From positions 2,480,001 to 2,544,000 of the forward strand of contig NC_014844.1 in NCBI RefSeq assembly GCF_000176915.2: a stretch of 64,000 nt of DNA, written 5' to 3'. Below are positions 42,172 through 52,166 of this stretch, piece after piece. The notes below the pieces were generated by a model that was not told the origin of the DNA, did no database searches, and saw nothing but the letters and a program-made list of their open reading frames with translations. The position numbers were made by a program, and so were the translations under genes. The DNA comes from Pseudodesulfovibrio aespoeensis Aspo-2. Its GTDB lineage: Bacteria; Desulfobacterota; Desulfovibrionia; Desulfovibrionales; Desulfovibrionaceae. Positions within the stretch are counted from its first letter, which is position 1; every line of letters begins with the position of its first letter.

Positions 42172-43281
42172 ATGACAAGCATCACCTTGTTTCCGGGCCG
42201 GTACATCCAGGGAAGGGACGCCCTGTCCAAGCTGGGCGGCGAATGCGCCCGGCTTGGCGGCAACGTCTTTGTCATCGCCTCCCCCCATCCTCTCAAGCAC
42301 CTGCTGCCCGCGGTCCTCCCTGGCGTCACCGACGCATGCCGGGCCGTGGTCGAACCTTTTGGGCGGGAATGCTCGGACGAGGAGATTCAGCGGCTCCTCA
42401 AGCTGTGCCGCGAAGCAGGCTGCGATCTGGTACTGGGCATGGGCGGCGGCAAGACCCTGGACGCGGCCAAGGCCGTGGCCCATCTGGCCGCAGCGCCCTC
42501 GATCATGGTCCCGACCATTGCCTCCACAGACGCCCCGTGCAGTTCGGTCTGCGTGGTCTACACCAATGACGGCGTGTTCAAGCGCGCCGACATCCTGCCG
42601 CGCAACCCGGACTCGGTCATCGTGGACACCGGGGTCATCGCCCAGGCGTCGCCCCGCTTCCTGGCGGCGGGCATGGGCGACGCCCTGGCCACCTGGTTCG
42701 AGGCCGAGTCGTGCCGCATCAAGCGCGCCCCGAACATCGCGGGCGCGGTCGGGTCCATGACGGCCTATGCCCTGGCCCGGCTGTGCCGGGACACCCTGTT
42801 CGACTACGGCCCGGCGGCGCTGGCCTCCTGCTCGGCCAGAGCGGTCACCCCGGCCCTGGAGCGGGTGGTGGAGGCCAACACCCTCCTGAGCGGGCTTGGC
42901 TTTGAGAGTGCCGGGCTGGCCGCTGCCCATTCCATCCACAACGGACTGACCGCCCTGCCCCGGACCGCCGAGTTCCATCATGGCGAAAAAGTGGCCTTTG
43001 GAACCCTCGTCTCCCTGTTCCTGACCGACGCGCACCCCTCGCTCATGGAGCAGACCTACGGATTCTGCGAGTCCGTGGGCCTGCCCACCACCCTGGCCGA
43101 TCTGGGCCTTGAGGAGGTCTCGGACCAGGAACTGCTCCAGGTGGCCGAGAAGGCGTGCGCTCCGGGGGAGAGCATCCACAACGAACCCGGCGGGATCTCG
43201 CCGGAGACGGTGGCGGAAACGATCAGGGCCGCAGATGCATGGGGCAGGAAAAGGCAAGACGCCTCCGGCTTGCACCGCTAG
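42172..43281 (+). CDS. gldA: Iron-containing alcohol dehydrogenase, glycerol dehydrogenase type
   Basis: 369 residues in the GldA pattern: MTSITLFPGRYIQGRDALSKLG, NAD-binding LVLGMGGGKTLDAAKAVAHL, APSIMVPTIASTDAPCSSVCVVYTNDG, the metal-binding Asp in AAGMGDALATWFEAESC, HSIHNGLTAL and HHGEKVAFGTL (two metal-ligand histidines). The enzyme would oxidise glycerol to dihydroxyacetone or reduce a similar ketone or aldehyde, with zinc bound. No dihydroxyacetone kinase adjoins, so the substrate is not proven. ATG 42172 follows AAAGGAC. Confidence 0.88.
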   Translation: MTSITLFPGRYIQGRDALSKLGGECARLGGNVFVIASPHPLKHLLPAVLPGVTDACRAVVEPFGRECSDEEIQRLLKLCREAGCDLVLGMGGGKTLDAAKAVAHLAAAPSIMVPTIASTDAPCSSVCVVYTNDGVFKRADILPRNPDSVIVDTGVIAQASPRFLAAGMGDALATWFEAESCRIKRAPNIAGAVGSMTAYALARLCRDTLFDYGPAALASCSARAVTPALERVVEANTLLSGLGFESAGLAAAHSIHNGLTALPRTAEFHHGEKVAFGTLVSLFLTDAHPSLMEQTYGFCESVGLPTTLADLGLEEVSDQELLQVAEKACAPGESIHNEPGGISPETVAETIRAADAWGRKRQDASGLHR

Positions 43282-43372
43282 ATGCACAGGCCAACTTTGA
43301 CAGAGGACGAAAGACCATACTGTGTGCTAGAAGCATGGGCATGCTCACCCATATCAGACAAGGAGTTCCCAT

Positions 43373-45115
43373 ATGAAACCGTTGCGCCACTTTCTGCTGG
43401 TCGCCCTGCTGACCACCATGTTGGCCGCGCCCCAGGCCCTGGCCTGCACCACCATGATCATCACGCCCGGAGCCAGCGCCGACGGCTCCATGATGGTCAC
43501 CCACTCGGACGACGACGAACTGGGCGACCAGCGGCTGATCTTCGTGCCTGCCAAGGAGCAGACCGGCAGCCGCAAAATATACCCCGAAGCCTATGCCTAT
43601 CCGCGCATCGTCACCAATGACCGCGGCCCGGCCTACGACACCAGGGGCTATCCTCCCACCGAGCCGGTGGGCACCGTGCCCTACGCCGAGATCTGGAAGA
43701 TCCTGGGCCGGGAGCAGAAGACCTCCTTCGCCTATTTCGACGGCAACTACGGGATCATGAACGAAAAGAACCTGATGATGGGCGAGTGCACCAACGCGGC
43801 CAACTACGAGCCCAAGGCCAACTCCAAGGCAGGGGCTGGCCAGCCGCAGCGCCTCTTCTACAGCTCCGAGCTGTCGCGCATCGCCCTGGAAAACTGCGCC
43901 ACGGCCCGCGAGGCGGTCACCCTCATGGGCGGATTGGTGGACAAGTACGGCGTCTACGACACGGGCGAGACCTTGCTGGTGGCTGACGAGAACGAGGGTT
44001 GGGTCTTTGAGATGTGCGCCCTGCCCGACACCACCTACCACTCGGCCTGGGTGGCCAAACGGGTGCCGGACGGCGAGTTCTTCGTGGCCGCCAACACCTT
44101 CCGCATCCGCGAGGTGATCCGGGACGACCCGGAAAACTTCCGCTATTCCAAGCTCCTGCATCCCGGCCTGAAAAAGCTCAAGTGGTGGGACGAGAAGACC
44201 CAGGGCCCGGTGGACTGGCTGCGCGCCATCAGCCCCGGCGAGTACAACCACCCCTACTACTCCCTGCGCCGCGTCTGGCGGGCCATGGACCGGGTCAACC
44301 CGGACCTGGGCCTCTCCCCCTGGGTCAAGGACACCTACACCACGGACTATCCCTTCTCCATCAAGCCGAGCAGCGGCATTGACGTGGCCAAGATCTTCAG
44401 CATCTACCGCGACCACTACGAGGGCACCCAGTTCGACCTGACCAAGGGCGCGGCTGCCGGTCCCTACGGCGATCCGCACCGCTTTGTCGGCCCCTATGAC
44501 GGCAACCAGAACAACGTGGACGCGGACAAGAAGTTCTACGGCGCGTGGGAGCGGTCCATCTCGGTCTTCTACCAGGGCTACACCTACGTCTGCCAGACCC
44601 GGCCCAAGGCCCCGGAATACACCAAGGGCGTGGTCTGGTTCGGCCCGGACGTGTCCTACACCACCTGCTTCACGCCCTTCTTCGCCAGGGCGGCCCAACT
44701 GCCGCGCCCCTATCAGACAGGCTCGTCCCAGCAGTTCGACCCCGCCTCGGCCTGGTGGCATTTCGATCTGCTGGGCAACTGGTCGCGCCTCAACTTCCAG
44801 CGCATGACCGAGGTGGACATCAAGCCCGTGCAACGCGAGCTTGAAGACGCGGCCATGCAGGACTTCCTGGCCATGGACGAGGCCGTGGCAGGCAAGACCG
44901 ACGAGGAGTCGCTGCGCCTGATCACCGAGTTCGGCTTCAACACCGCGAGCCGGGTGCTCGACAGGTGGCGCAACCTGACCTTCACCCTGTTCGCCAAGTA
45001 CTCCGACGGCTACATCAACATCCCCGGCGGCCCGGTCCTGGCCATCGGCTACCCCTCGGACTGGCTCGACACCACCAACTACAAGGACGGCCCGGTCAGC
45101 TACGACATGAAGTAG
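43373..45115 (+). CDS. Secreted family C69 dipeptidase
   Basis: 580 residues with a signal peptide (RHFLLVALLTTMLAAPQALA) cleaved just before CTTMIITPGASADGSMMVTHSDDD, which leaves Cys as the N-terminal nucleophile, as required for this Ntn hydrolase family. Further C69 motifs: FAYFDGNYGIMNEKNLMMGECTNAAN, SSELSRIALENCATAREAVTLMG, LLVADENEGWVFEMCAL and VAANTFRIREV. It probably hydrolyses dipeptides in the periplasm. The gene has its own GGAG ribosome site 91 bp after the dehydrogenase gene and ends near a strong bidirectional hairpin. Confidence 0.92.
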   Translation: MKPLRHFLLVALLTTMLAAPQALACTTMIITPGASADGSMMVTHSDDDELGDQRLIFVPAKEQTGSRKIYPEAYAYPRIVTNDRGPAYDTRGYPPTEPVGTVPYAEIWKILGREQKTSFAYFDGNYGIMNEKNLMMGECTNAANYEPKANSKAGAGQPQRLFYSSELSRIALENCATAREAVTLMGGLVDKYGVYDTGETLLVADENEGWVFEMCALPDTTYHSAWVAKRVPDGEFFVAANTFRIREVIRDDPENFRYSKLLHPGLKKLKWWDEKTQGPVDWLRAISPGEYNHPYYSLRRVWRAMDRVNPDLGLSPWVKDTYTTDYPFSIKPSSGIDVAKIFSIYRDHYEGTQFDLTKGAAAGPYGDPHRFVGPYDGNQNNVDADKKFYGAWERSISVFYQGYTYVCQTRPKAPEYTKGVVWFGPDVSYTTCFTPFFARAAQLPRPYQTGSSQQFDPASAWWHFDLLGNWSRLNFQRMTEVDIKPVQRELEDAAMQDFLAMDEAVAGKTDEESLRLITEFGFNTASRVLDRWRNLTFTLFAKYSDGYINIPGGPVLAIGYPSDWLDTTNYKDGPVSYDMK

Positions 45116-45139
45116 CCCGCGCCGCGCACACAAGAAAAA

Positions 45140-45173
45140 GAGCCGGTCGCCGAGAATGTTCGGCGACCGGCTC
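45140..45173 (-). terminator. Intrinsic terminator of gatA, possibly bidirectional
   Basis: A perfect 14-bp stem GAGCCGGTCGCCGA/TCGGCGACCGGCTC with 6-base loop. On the minus strand it is followed by TTTTTC, so it ends gatA; it may also stop the dipeptidase transcript. Confidence 0.88.
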
Positions 45174-45199
45174 TCATACTGTCGATCAAGCGGAGCGGG

Positions 45200-46657
45200 C
45201 TACAGCGTCGGCAGCGGCATGGGGTCCAGGTGCCGCTCCAGGCAGTCGGCCACGGAGAGCATGGCCGCTTCCTCAAAGGGGCGGCCCATGAGCTGGAGGC
45301 CCACCGGCATGCCTGAATCGGCGCCAAGGCCCACGGGCAGGCTCATGCCGGGCAGTCCGGCCAGGTTCAGGGAAATGGTGAATATGTCCATGAGGTACAT
45401 CTGGAGCGGGTCGGCCTTGGCCCCGGCCTTGAAGGCCGTGGTCGGGCAGACCGGCCCGGCGATGAGGTCGCACTGGCTGAGGGCCGCGTCGAAGTCCTGG
45501 CGCAGCAGGCGGCGGACCTTGGCGGCCTTGTTGTAGTAGGCGTCGTAGTAGCCGGACGAGAGCACATAGGTGCCCATGATGATGCGCCGCTGCACCTCGT
45601 CGCCGAACCCTTCGGTGCGGCTGGCGGTGTACATGTCGATGAGCTCCTCGGCTTTCTGGCTGCGGTGGCCGAAGCGCACCCCGTCGAAGCGCGACAGGTT
45701 GGACGAGGCCTCGGCCATGGCGATGATGTAGTAGGTGGCGATGGCGTAGTCGGTCAGCGACAGGGAAAGGGGAACTGTTTTGGCCCCCAGCGCCTCGGCC
45801 CTGGCCACGGCGGCGCGGCACGCCCCGGCCACCTCGGCGTCGATGCCCTCGCCCCAGTATTCGCGCGGCAGGCCGATGGTCACGCCCGCAAGGGAGTCGC
45901 GGCCCAGCCCGGCCAGATAATCGGGCACGGGGGTATCCACCGAGGTGGAATCCCTGGGATCGTGTCCGGCGATAACCTGAAGGACGCGGGCCGCATCCTC
46001 CACAGAGCGGGTCATGGGGCCGATCTGGTCCAGGGACGAGCCATAGGCGATCAGCCCGTAGCGCGAAACGCGGCCATAGGTAGGCTTGACCCCCACGATG
46101 CCGCAGAACGAGGCGGGCAGCCGGATGGAGCCGCCCGTGTCTGTGCCCAGCGCGGCAAAGCACTGGCCCGCGGCCACCGACGCGCCCGAGCCGCCGGACG
46201 AGCCGCCCGGCACGCGCGCCGTGTCCCACGGGTTGGCGGTCTGGAAATAGGCGGAATTCTCGGTGGACGAGCCCATGGCGAACTCGTCCATGTTGGCCTT
46301 GCCGATGATCACGGCCCCGGCCTCGCGCAGCCGGGTGACGGTCGTGGCGTCGTAAAAGGGGACGAAATCTTCAAGAATCTTCGAGCCGCAGGTGGTCCTG
46401 ACGCCCCGCGTGGTCAGCAGGTCCTTGAGGACCACGGGCACGCCCCACAGGGGCTTGGACGGGTCCGGCCCCAGGGCGTCCATGGCCTCGGCCTCGCTCC
46501 TGGCCTCGTCGACCATGACCGTGATCAGCGCGCGGACAGACGGCTCCGTGGCCTCGATGCGGTCCAGGCAGGCGGTCACGGCCTGGGCCACGGTGATCTC
46601 GCCGCCTTGCAGCAGCCCGGCCAGCCGGGACAGTGTCTCGGTATGCAGTTCAGACAT
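45200..46657 (-). CDS. gatA: Asp/Glu-tRNA(Asn/Gln) amidotransferase subunit A
   Basis: Generates ammonia from glutamine for amidation of misacylated tRNAs. The 485-residue amidase-signature protein has the catalytic lysine in [27 protein letters not shown] and the Ser-cisSer pair in [14 protein letters not shown], and ends with a [13 protein letters not shown]-like segment typical of GatA. gatC lies 24 bp upstream; gatB is not in the window. Confidence 0.95.
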   Translation of the reverse strand: MSELHTETLSRLAGLLQGGEITVAQAVTACLDRIEATEPSVRALITVMVDEARSEAEAMDALGPDPSKPLWGVPVVLKDLLTTRGVRTTCGSKILEDFVPFYDATTVTRLREAGAVIIGKANMDEFAMGSSTENSAYFQTANPWDTARVPGGSSGGSGASVAAGQCFAALGTDTGGSIRLPASFCGIVGVKPTYGRVSRYGLIAYGSSLDQIGPMTRSVEDAARVLQVIAGHDPRDSTSVDTPVPDYLAGLGRDSLAGVTIGLPREYWGEGIDAEVAGACRAAVARAEALGAKTVPLSLSLTDYAIATYYIIAMAEASSNLSRFDGVRFGHRSQKAEELIDMYTASRTEGFGDEVQRRIIMGTYVLSSGYYDAYYNKAAKVRRLLRQDFDAALSQCDLIAGPVCPTTAFKAGAKADPLQMYLMDIFTISLNLAGLPGMSLPVGLGADSGMPVGLQLMGRPFEEAAMLSVADCLERHLDPMPLPTL

Positions 46658-46681
46658 GATTCAATCCTGGGTGTGCGATGA

Positions 46682-46966
46682 TTAGACGATCCTGGGGACG
46701 ATGAAGAACTGGCCGTCGTGCCCGGGCGCATTGGCCAGCACCTCGTCCCGGCCATGCTCCTTGCGCGCCTCGTCGGCCCGCAGCACCGTGGTGTGCTCCA
46801 CCGGGCTGTACATGGGCTCGACGCTGGCTGTGTCCAGCTCTCCGAGCTTGTCCATGTGGCCCAGGATGTCGCCCAGCTGTCCGGCAAACAGCTCCAGCTT
46901 GTCCTGCGGCAGGTCAAGGCGTGCCAGACGCGCGACCTTGGCCACCTGTTCCGGGCTGATCTTCAT
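46682..46966 (-). CDS. gatC: Asp/Glu-tRNA(Asn/Gln) amidotransferase subunit C
   Basis: 94 residues: [89 protein letters not shown]. This is the standard GatC pattern; it wraps GatA and GatB to stabilise the complex. It is directly upstream of gatA on the same strand. Confidence 0.95.
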   Translation of the reverse strand: MKISPEQVAKVARLARLDLPQDKLELFAGQLGDILGHMDKLGELDTASVEPMYSPVEHTTVLRADEARKEHGRDEVLANAPGHDGQFFIVPRIV

Positions 46967-47060
46967 TGATGATGCTCCTTGTCTTGCTCAGGGTCGTGAG
47001 GATGCGGCCTGGGGCGCGACTGCGCCGAGTTGGCCGGGCACGGCCCAAAACCCGGCTATT

Positions 47061-49073
47061 CTAGCGGGTTTTGCCCTCTTCCTGTCGCTTTTCGTACGCA
47101 CCCAGACGCTTGTCGCGCCGGGCCTTGGCCTTGGCGATGCTGTCGGCCAGCGAGGCCGCATTGATCAGCCGCTTGCCGTTGCGGACAGGGCTGAAAAGAT
47201 ACTGTTCCTGGGAGGCCACGCCTTGAGAATCCCAGCTGATGGGGGCCATGCTGAAATCGATGCGGCTGGCCGAGGCGATGCGGGCGTTGACATCGTCCGC
47301 GTCCCACCCGGCGGGCAGGGCTCCCAACCGACCGGCGAAGCGCAGGAAATCGTAGCCCAGGGCCACCCAGAAGTCGGCATTTCCGAGTCCCTCCTCGGTC
47401 AATGCGCCCTGCAGGGCGCGCCCGCCCTCGCTCCCCTCCCACCACGGGCCGGGGCACACGGCCAGCCGGTAATAGTGCTCGTCCGCTATCTGGGCGTTGT
47501 CCAGAGCGCGGCTCCACAGGCTCGGCCCCAGGAACAGGAGCTGGTCGCCTTCGTAGAAGAAGAAGTTGGGCAGCAGGGTCTGGGCCTGGTTCCACCCGTC
47601 GGGCAGAAAGACCGCGCCAAAATCGGGCATGGGCAGCGGCACGTCCTTGTTCTCGCTGAAATTGGCGGGCACCTTGAGCAGCGCGCCCACCCGCTTGCTC
47701 CACTGCTTGAGGTCTCTGGGCGGGTAGGACTGCATGCCGCGAATGCGCCCGCCAAGGGGCGCGGCCTCGCGGTAGAAGGTCTCGGCCATGGACCGGCCAA
47801 ACCCCTCCTCGGGATAGAACACGGCCAGATCCCTGATGCCTAGGTCGTTGACCGCGAGACTGGTCAGGCTGCGCACCTCGTCGTTGTGGCTGGAGAAGAA
47901 CCGCCACGCTTCCCGTCCCTCCTCCATGTCTCCCAGGGAGGAGAGGAAGGTGAAGACCGCCCGGTTGTCGAGCACCCGCTGGCCCGGCGCGATCCCTTCG
48001 TAAAGCTGTTTGAACGCCTGGACACGCAGCGGCCCGCCGACCACGGAATACTGGGCCGGCAGCTCGGCCAGCCGCTTTTCCCAGCCCGGCACCTCGGTGT
48101 TGATGACGCGCAGGTCCACATCCACCGCCTCCTGGGCCAGACGCCACTGGGCCAGCCCGGCACCACGCAGGATCTTGACGCCCACCTTGCCGTAGGGGCC
48201 GGTCAGCGGCAGGGCCAGGGCCAGCCCCACGCGCGGCAGGCCGTAGCGGGCCTCAAGGGTGGCCAGGACGCGGTCCATGGGCGCGCGGTCAACGATCTGC
48301 CCGCGCGCGGCCAGATTGCGCATGGCCCGCCAGACAGTGGACCACGACTCCTTGTCGGTCGCCTTGCGCACGCCCTGCTCGAACCCGACGAGCACGTAGG
48401 GGAAGAGCCACTGGTTCTCGGCGGGAATGGCCTGCGACAACTCCATGACCCGCTTGTCGTCCAGGGCCTTTAGGGTCGCGCGGTAGGCCGTTTCCATGAC
48501 GACCCGGTCGGCGTTGGTCGGCGCCTGGGCATAGAAGGCCGCCAGGGTCTCCAATGAGCGCTCGAACTCGCCCCGGCTGCGGGAGTACTCGCCGTACCAC
48601 AGGCCAGCGTCGCTGCGCGTGGCCCAGGGGAGCGCGCGCGCCGAGAGCAGCCACTTGAGATGGTTCTGGAGCCGCTCGCCCCGGTTCAGGGCGGCCATGG
48701 TATCGAGATAGGTAAGCTCCCAGGACGAAAGCTCAACGGCTTTTGCGTCCATGTTGGCCCAGCTTTCCAGGGCCACCCGCGCCTGATGATAATGGCCGTT
48801 GCGAAAGGCCGAATCGGCCAGCCGATCGTAGACGGTCGGCAGCATGGCCTTATCGAGGTCGGGCCGCTCCAGCAGGGCGGCGTAATACAGCTCGGCAGCC
48901 GGGTAGTTCCTGGCCTTCCAGGCAGTCTCGGCCTCGACGACCAGATTGGGCGTGGCCAGCAGGTCAGCGCTCTTGATGCTCTGTCTCGGAGCGCAACCCA
49001 AGGCGAAAAAAGCCACAAGGGCAAGGAGGGCAATGGTCCTCAGAATGGATGGCATGGCGGTGTGTCTTTTCAT
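47061..49073 (-). CDS. LpoA/LppC-like lipoprotein (penicillin-binding protein activator type)
   Basis: About 670 residues. A lipoprotein signal (IALLALVAFFALGC lipobox) is followed by an N-terminal helical TPR-like half (AETAWKARNYPAAELYYAALLERPD, RLADSAFRNGHYHQARVALESW) and a C-terminal periplasmic-binding-protein-like half (VGLALALPLTGPYGKVGVKILRGAGLAQW, SVVGGPLRVQAFKQLYEG, DLAVFYPEEGFGRSMAETFYREAAPLGG). This is the LppC/LpoA architecture; LpoA stimulates PBP1A from the outer membrane in enterics, which may or may not hold here. The start could be ATG 49073 or ATG 49055. Confidence 0.82.
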   Translation of the reverse strand: MKRHTAMPSILRTIALLALVAFFALGCAPRQSIKSADLLATPNLVVEAETAWKARNYPAAELYYAALLERPDLDKAMLPTVYDRLADSAFRNGHYHQARVALESWANMDAKAVELSSWELTYLDTMAALNRGERLQNHLKWLLSARALPWATRSDAGLWYGEYSRSRGEFERSLETLAAFYAQAPTNADRVVMETAYRATLKALDDKRVMELSQAIPAENQWLFPYVLVGFEQGVRKATDKESWSTVWRAMRNLAARGQIVDRAPMDRVLATLEARYGLPRVGLALALPLTGPYGKVGVKILRGAGLAQWRLAQEAVDVDLRVINTEVPGWEKRLAELPAQYSVVGGPLRVQAFKQLYEGIAPGQRVLDNRAVFTFLSSLGDMEEGREAWRFFSSHNDEVRSLTSLAVNDLGIRDLAVFYPEEGFGRSMAETFYREAAPLGGRIRGMQSYPPRDLKQWSKRVGALLKVPANFSENKDVPLPMPDFGAVFLPDGWNQAQTLLPNFFFYEGDQLLFLGPSLWSRALDNAQIADEHYYRLAVCPGPWWEGSEGGRALQGALTEEGLGNADFWVALGYDFLRFAGRLGALPAGWDADDVNARIASASRIDFSMAPISWDSQGVASQEQYLFSPVRNGKRLINAASLADSIAKAKARRDKRLGAYEKRQEEGKTR

Positions 49074-49118
49074 TGTGCACATGGTGCGTTGTGTCCCGGC
49101 AGCGGGAAGCGGGCAAAC

Positions 49119-49148
49119 AAAAACCCGGCCCGCTTCAGGCGGGCCGGG
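49119..49148 (-). terminator. Intrinsic terminator after dnaK
   Basis: On the minus strand CCCGGCCCGC/GCGGGCCGGG with a 5-base loop is followed by five T. It separates dnaK from the LpoA-like gene. Confidence 0.9.
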
Positions 49149-49187
49149 TAATGCTATACTTCGCTATGCCTCTCAAGGCAAGTTGGA

Positions 49188-51107
<1,920 letters not shown>

Positions 51108-51222
51108 ATGTATAGCCTCCTCAAATATTGCACTGTGAATTTGATTGCTGAAAGATTCGTACTGGTTTCAATAAGCATGCGGTCCTGGTTGTAAAGGGGC
51201 GGACCGCAAGATTCCGCCCTGT

Positions 51223-51346
51223 CAGGCTGTTGAAAAACGGCGATCTGCGTCGTTGCTTCAAAAAGTTCAAACCCTCTCGTACAGGAAGTACGCTTCGGCC
51301 TTGAACTTTTTTCGCGCCTAGCATCTCACCATTTTTGAACAGCCTG
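51223..51346. repeat. 124-bp inverted-repeat (MITE/REP-like) element between grpE and dnaK
   Basis: The ends CAGGCTGTTGAAAAACGG and CCATTTTTGAACAGCCTG are inverted repeats matching at 16 of 18 positions. Inside are a second inverted repeat (AAAAAGTTCAA/TTGAACTTTTT) and a third (CGTAC/GTACG), so the whole element can fold into one long hairpin. It encodes nothing. Ends starting with CAGGCTGTT are, to my recollection, seen in dispersed repeats of sulfate reducers; this is not verified here. The rest of the gap 51108-51374 has no other feature. Confidence 0.75.
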
Positions 51347-51374
51347 CGCGTTCCGACTATTTCAACGACCTGTG

Positions 51375-51998
51375 CTAGCGCTTGTTGACCATGACCTTGG
51401 CCGGGCGCAGCAGGCGTCCCTTGAGGGTGTAGCCCCTCTGCACCACCTGCACGATGCGGTTGTCGTCCAGCTCGCCATCCTCCACGGTGCCCACGGCCTC
51501 GTGGATCTCGGGGTTGAACTCCCCGCCGCGCGCCGCATCGATCTGCACCAGCCCGTGGCCCTTGACCGCGTCGGCAAATATCTTGCGCGTCATGTCCACG
51601 CCGATGACGAAATTCTTGCACGCGCCGTCGAGGTTGCCGGTGTGGGCCAGGGCGAGGTCGAGATTGTCGAGCACGGGCAGCAGGTCGGCCAGGATGGACT
51701 CGCCCGCGTACTTCTTCATCTCCTCGGTCTCGCGCAGCAGCCGCTTCTTGAGGTTCTCGGCATCGGCCAGGGCCCGGAGCCTGATCTCCTCGGCCGCCCT
51801 GTGCACGTCGCAGCCGGGACAGACCGACGCGCGGCACAACGCCTCAAGCTCGTCCTGGCTCAGGGAGACCTCGGCCTGGGCCTCGTCGCCCGCCCGGTCG
51901 GCCTGTGCGCCCGCGACCGCTTCCGGGCCGCCAAAGAGCTTGCCCGCCTCGTCGTACAGCCCGCTGATGGGCCCATCGGATCTTGTTTTCTTCACCAT
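51375..51998 (-). CDS. grpE: Nucleotide-exchange factor GrpE with cysteine motif
   Basis: 207 residues; releases ADP from DnaK encoded just downstream. The core is RLRALADAENLKKRLLRETEEMKKYAGESILADLLPVLDNLDLAL, VIGVDMTRKIFADAVKGHGLVQIDA and the C-terminal beta domain FNPEIHEAVGTVED...VVQRGYTLKGRLLRPAKVMV. Before the coiled coil lies LCRASVCPGCDVHRAAEEI, a C-X5-C-X2-C cluster not part of the standard GrpE fold, possibly metal-binding or redox-sensitive. ATG 51998 has AGGA upstream; no HrcA gene or CIRCE element is visible. Confidence 0.92.
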   Translation of the reverse strand: MVKKTRSDGPISGLYDEAGKLFGGPEAVAGAQADRAGDEAQAEVSLSQDELEALCRASVCPGCDVHRAAEEIRLRALADAENLKKRLLRETEEMKKYAGESILADLLPVLDNLDLALAHTGNLDGACKNFVIGVDMTRKIFADAVKGHGLVQIDAARGGEFNPEIHEAVGTVEDGELDDNRIVQVVQRGYTLKGRLLRPAKVMVNKR

Positions 51999-52068
51999 GT
52001 CGGTCAGATTCCTCGCGCTGGGATTATCGTGAAAAAGCCTCGCCAGGGCGGGGCTTGGGGTGGAAATA

Positions 52069-52090
52069 AGCACCGATGGGAAGGTGTCAA
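52069..52090 (-). promoter_or_regulatory. Weak candidate promoter for grpE
   Basis: On the minus strand TTGACA (52090-52085) is followed after about 16 bp by TATTTC. The -10 is poor and a heat-shock sigma consensus is not evident. Confidence 0.3.
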
Positions 52091-52109
52091 TGGAAAGCGG
52101 CAACAAATG

Positions 52110-52138
52110 TTGACCCGCCAGTGGTTTGCCTCTACAGT
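52110..52138 (+). promoter_or_regulatory. Sigma-70-like promoter of the large TPR gene
   Basis: TTGACC at 52110-52115 and TACAGT at 52133-52138 with the ideal 17-bp spacer, 28 bp before the ATG at 52167. Confidence 0.6.
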
Positions 52139-52166
52139 TTTTCAAACTCGCAATAGAGACAACACG

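Noticed and set aside
51372-52166. An N-terminal extension of the large TPR protein from a TTG at 51372
   Set aside because: The extension is antisense to grpE and has no conserved content. A promoter and ATG at 52167 explain the gene better.
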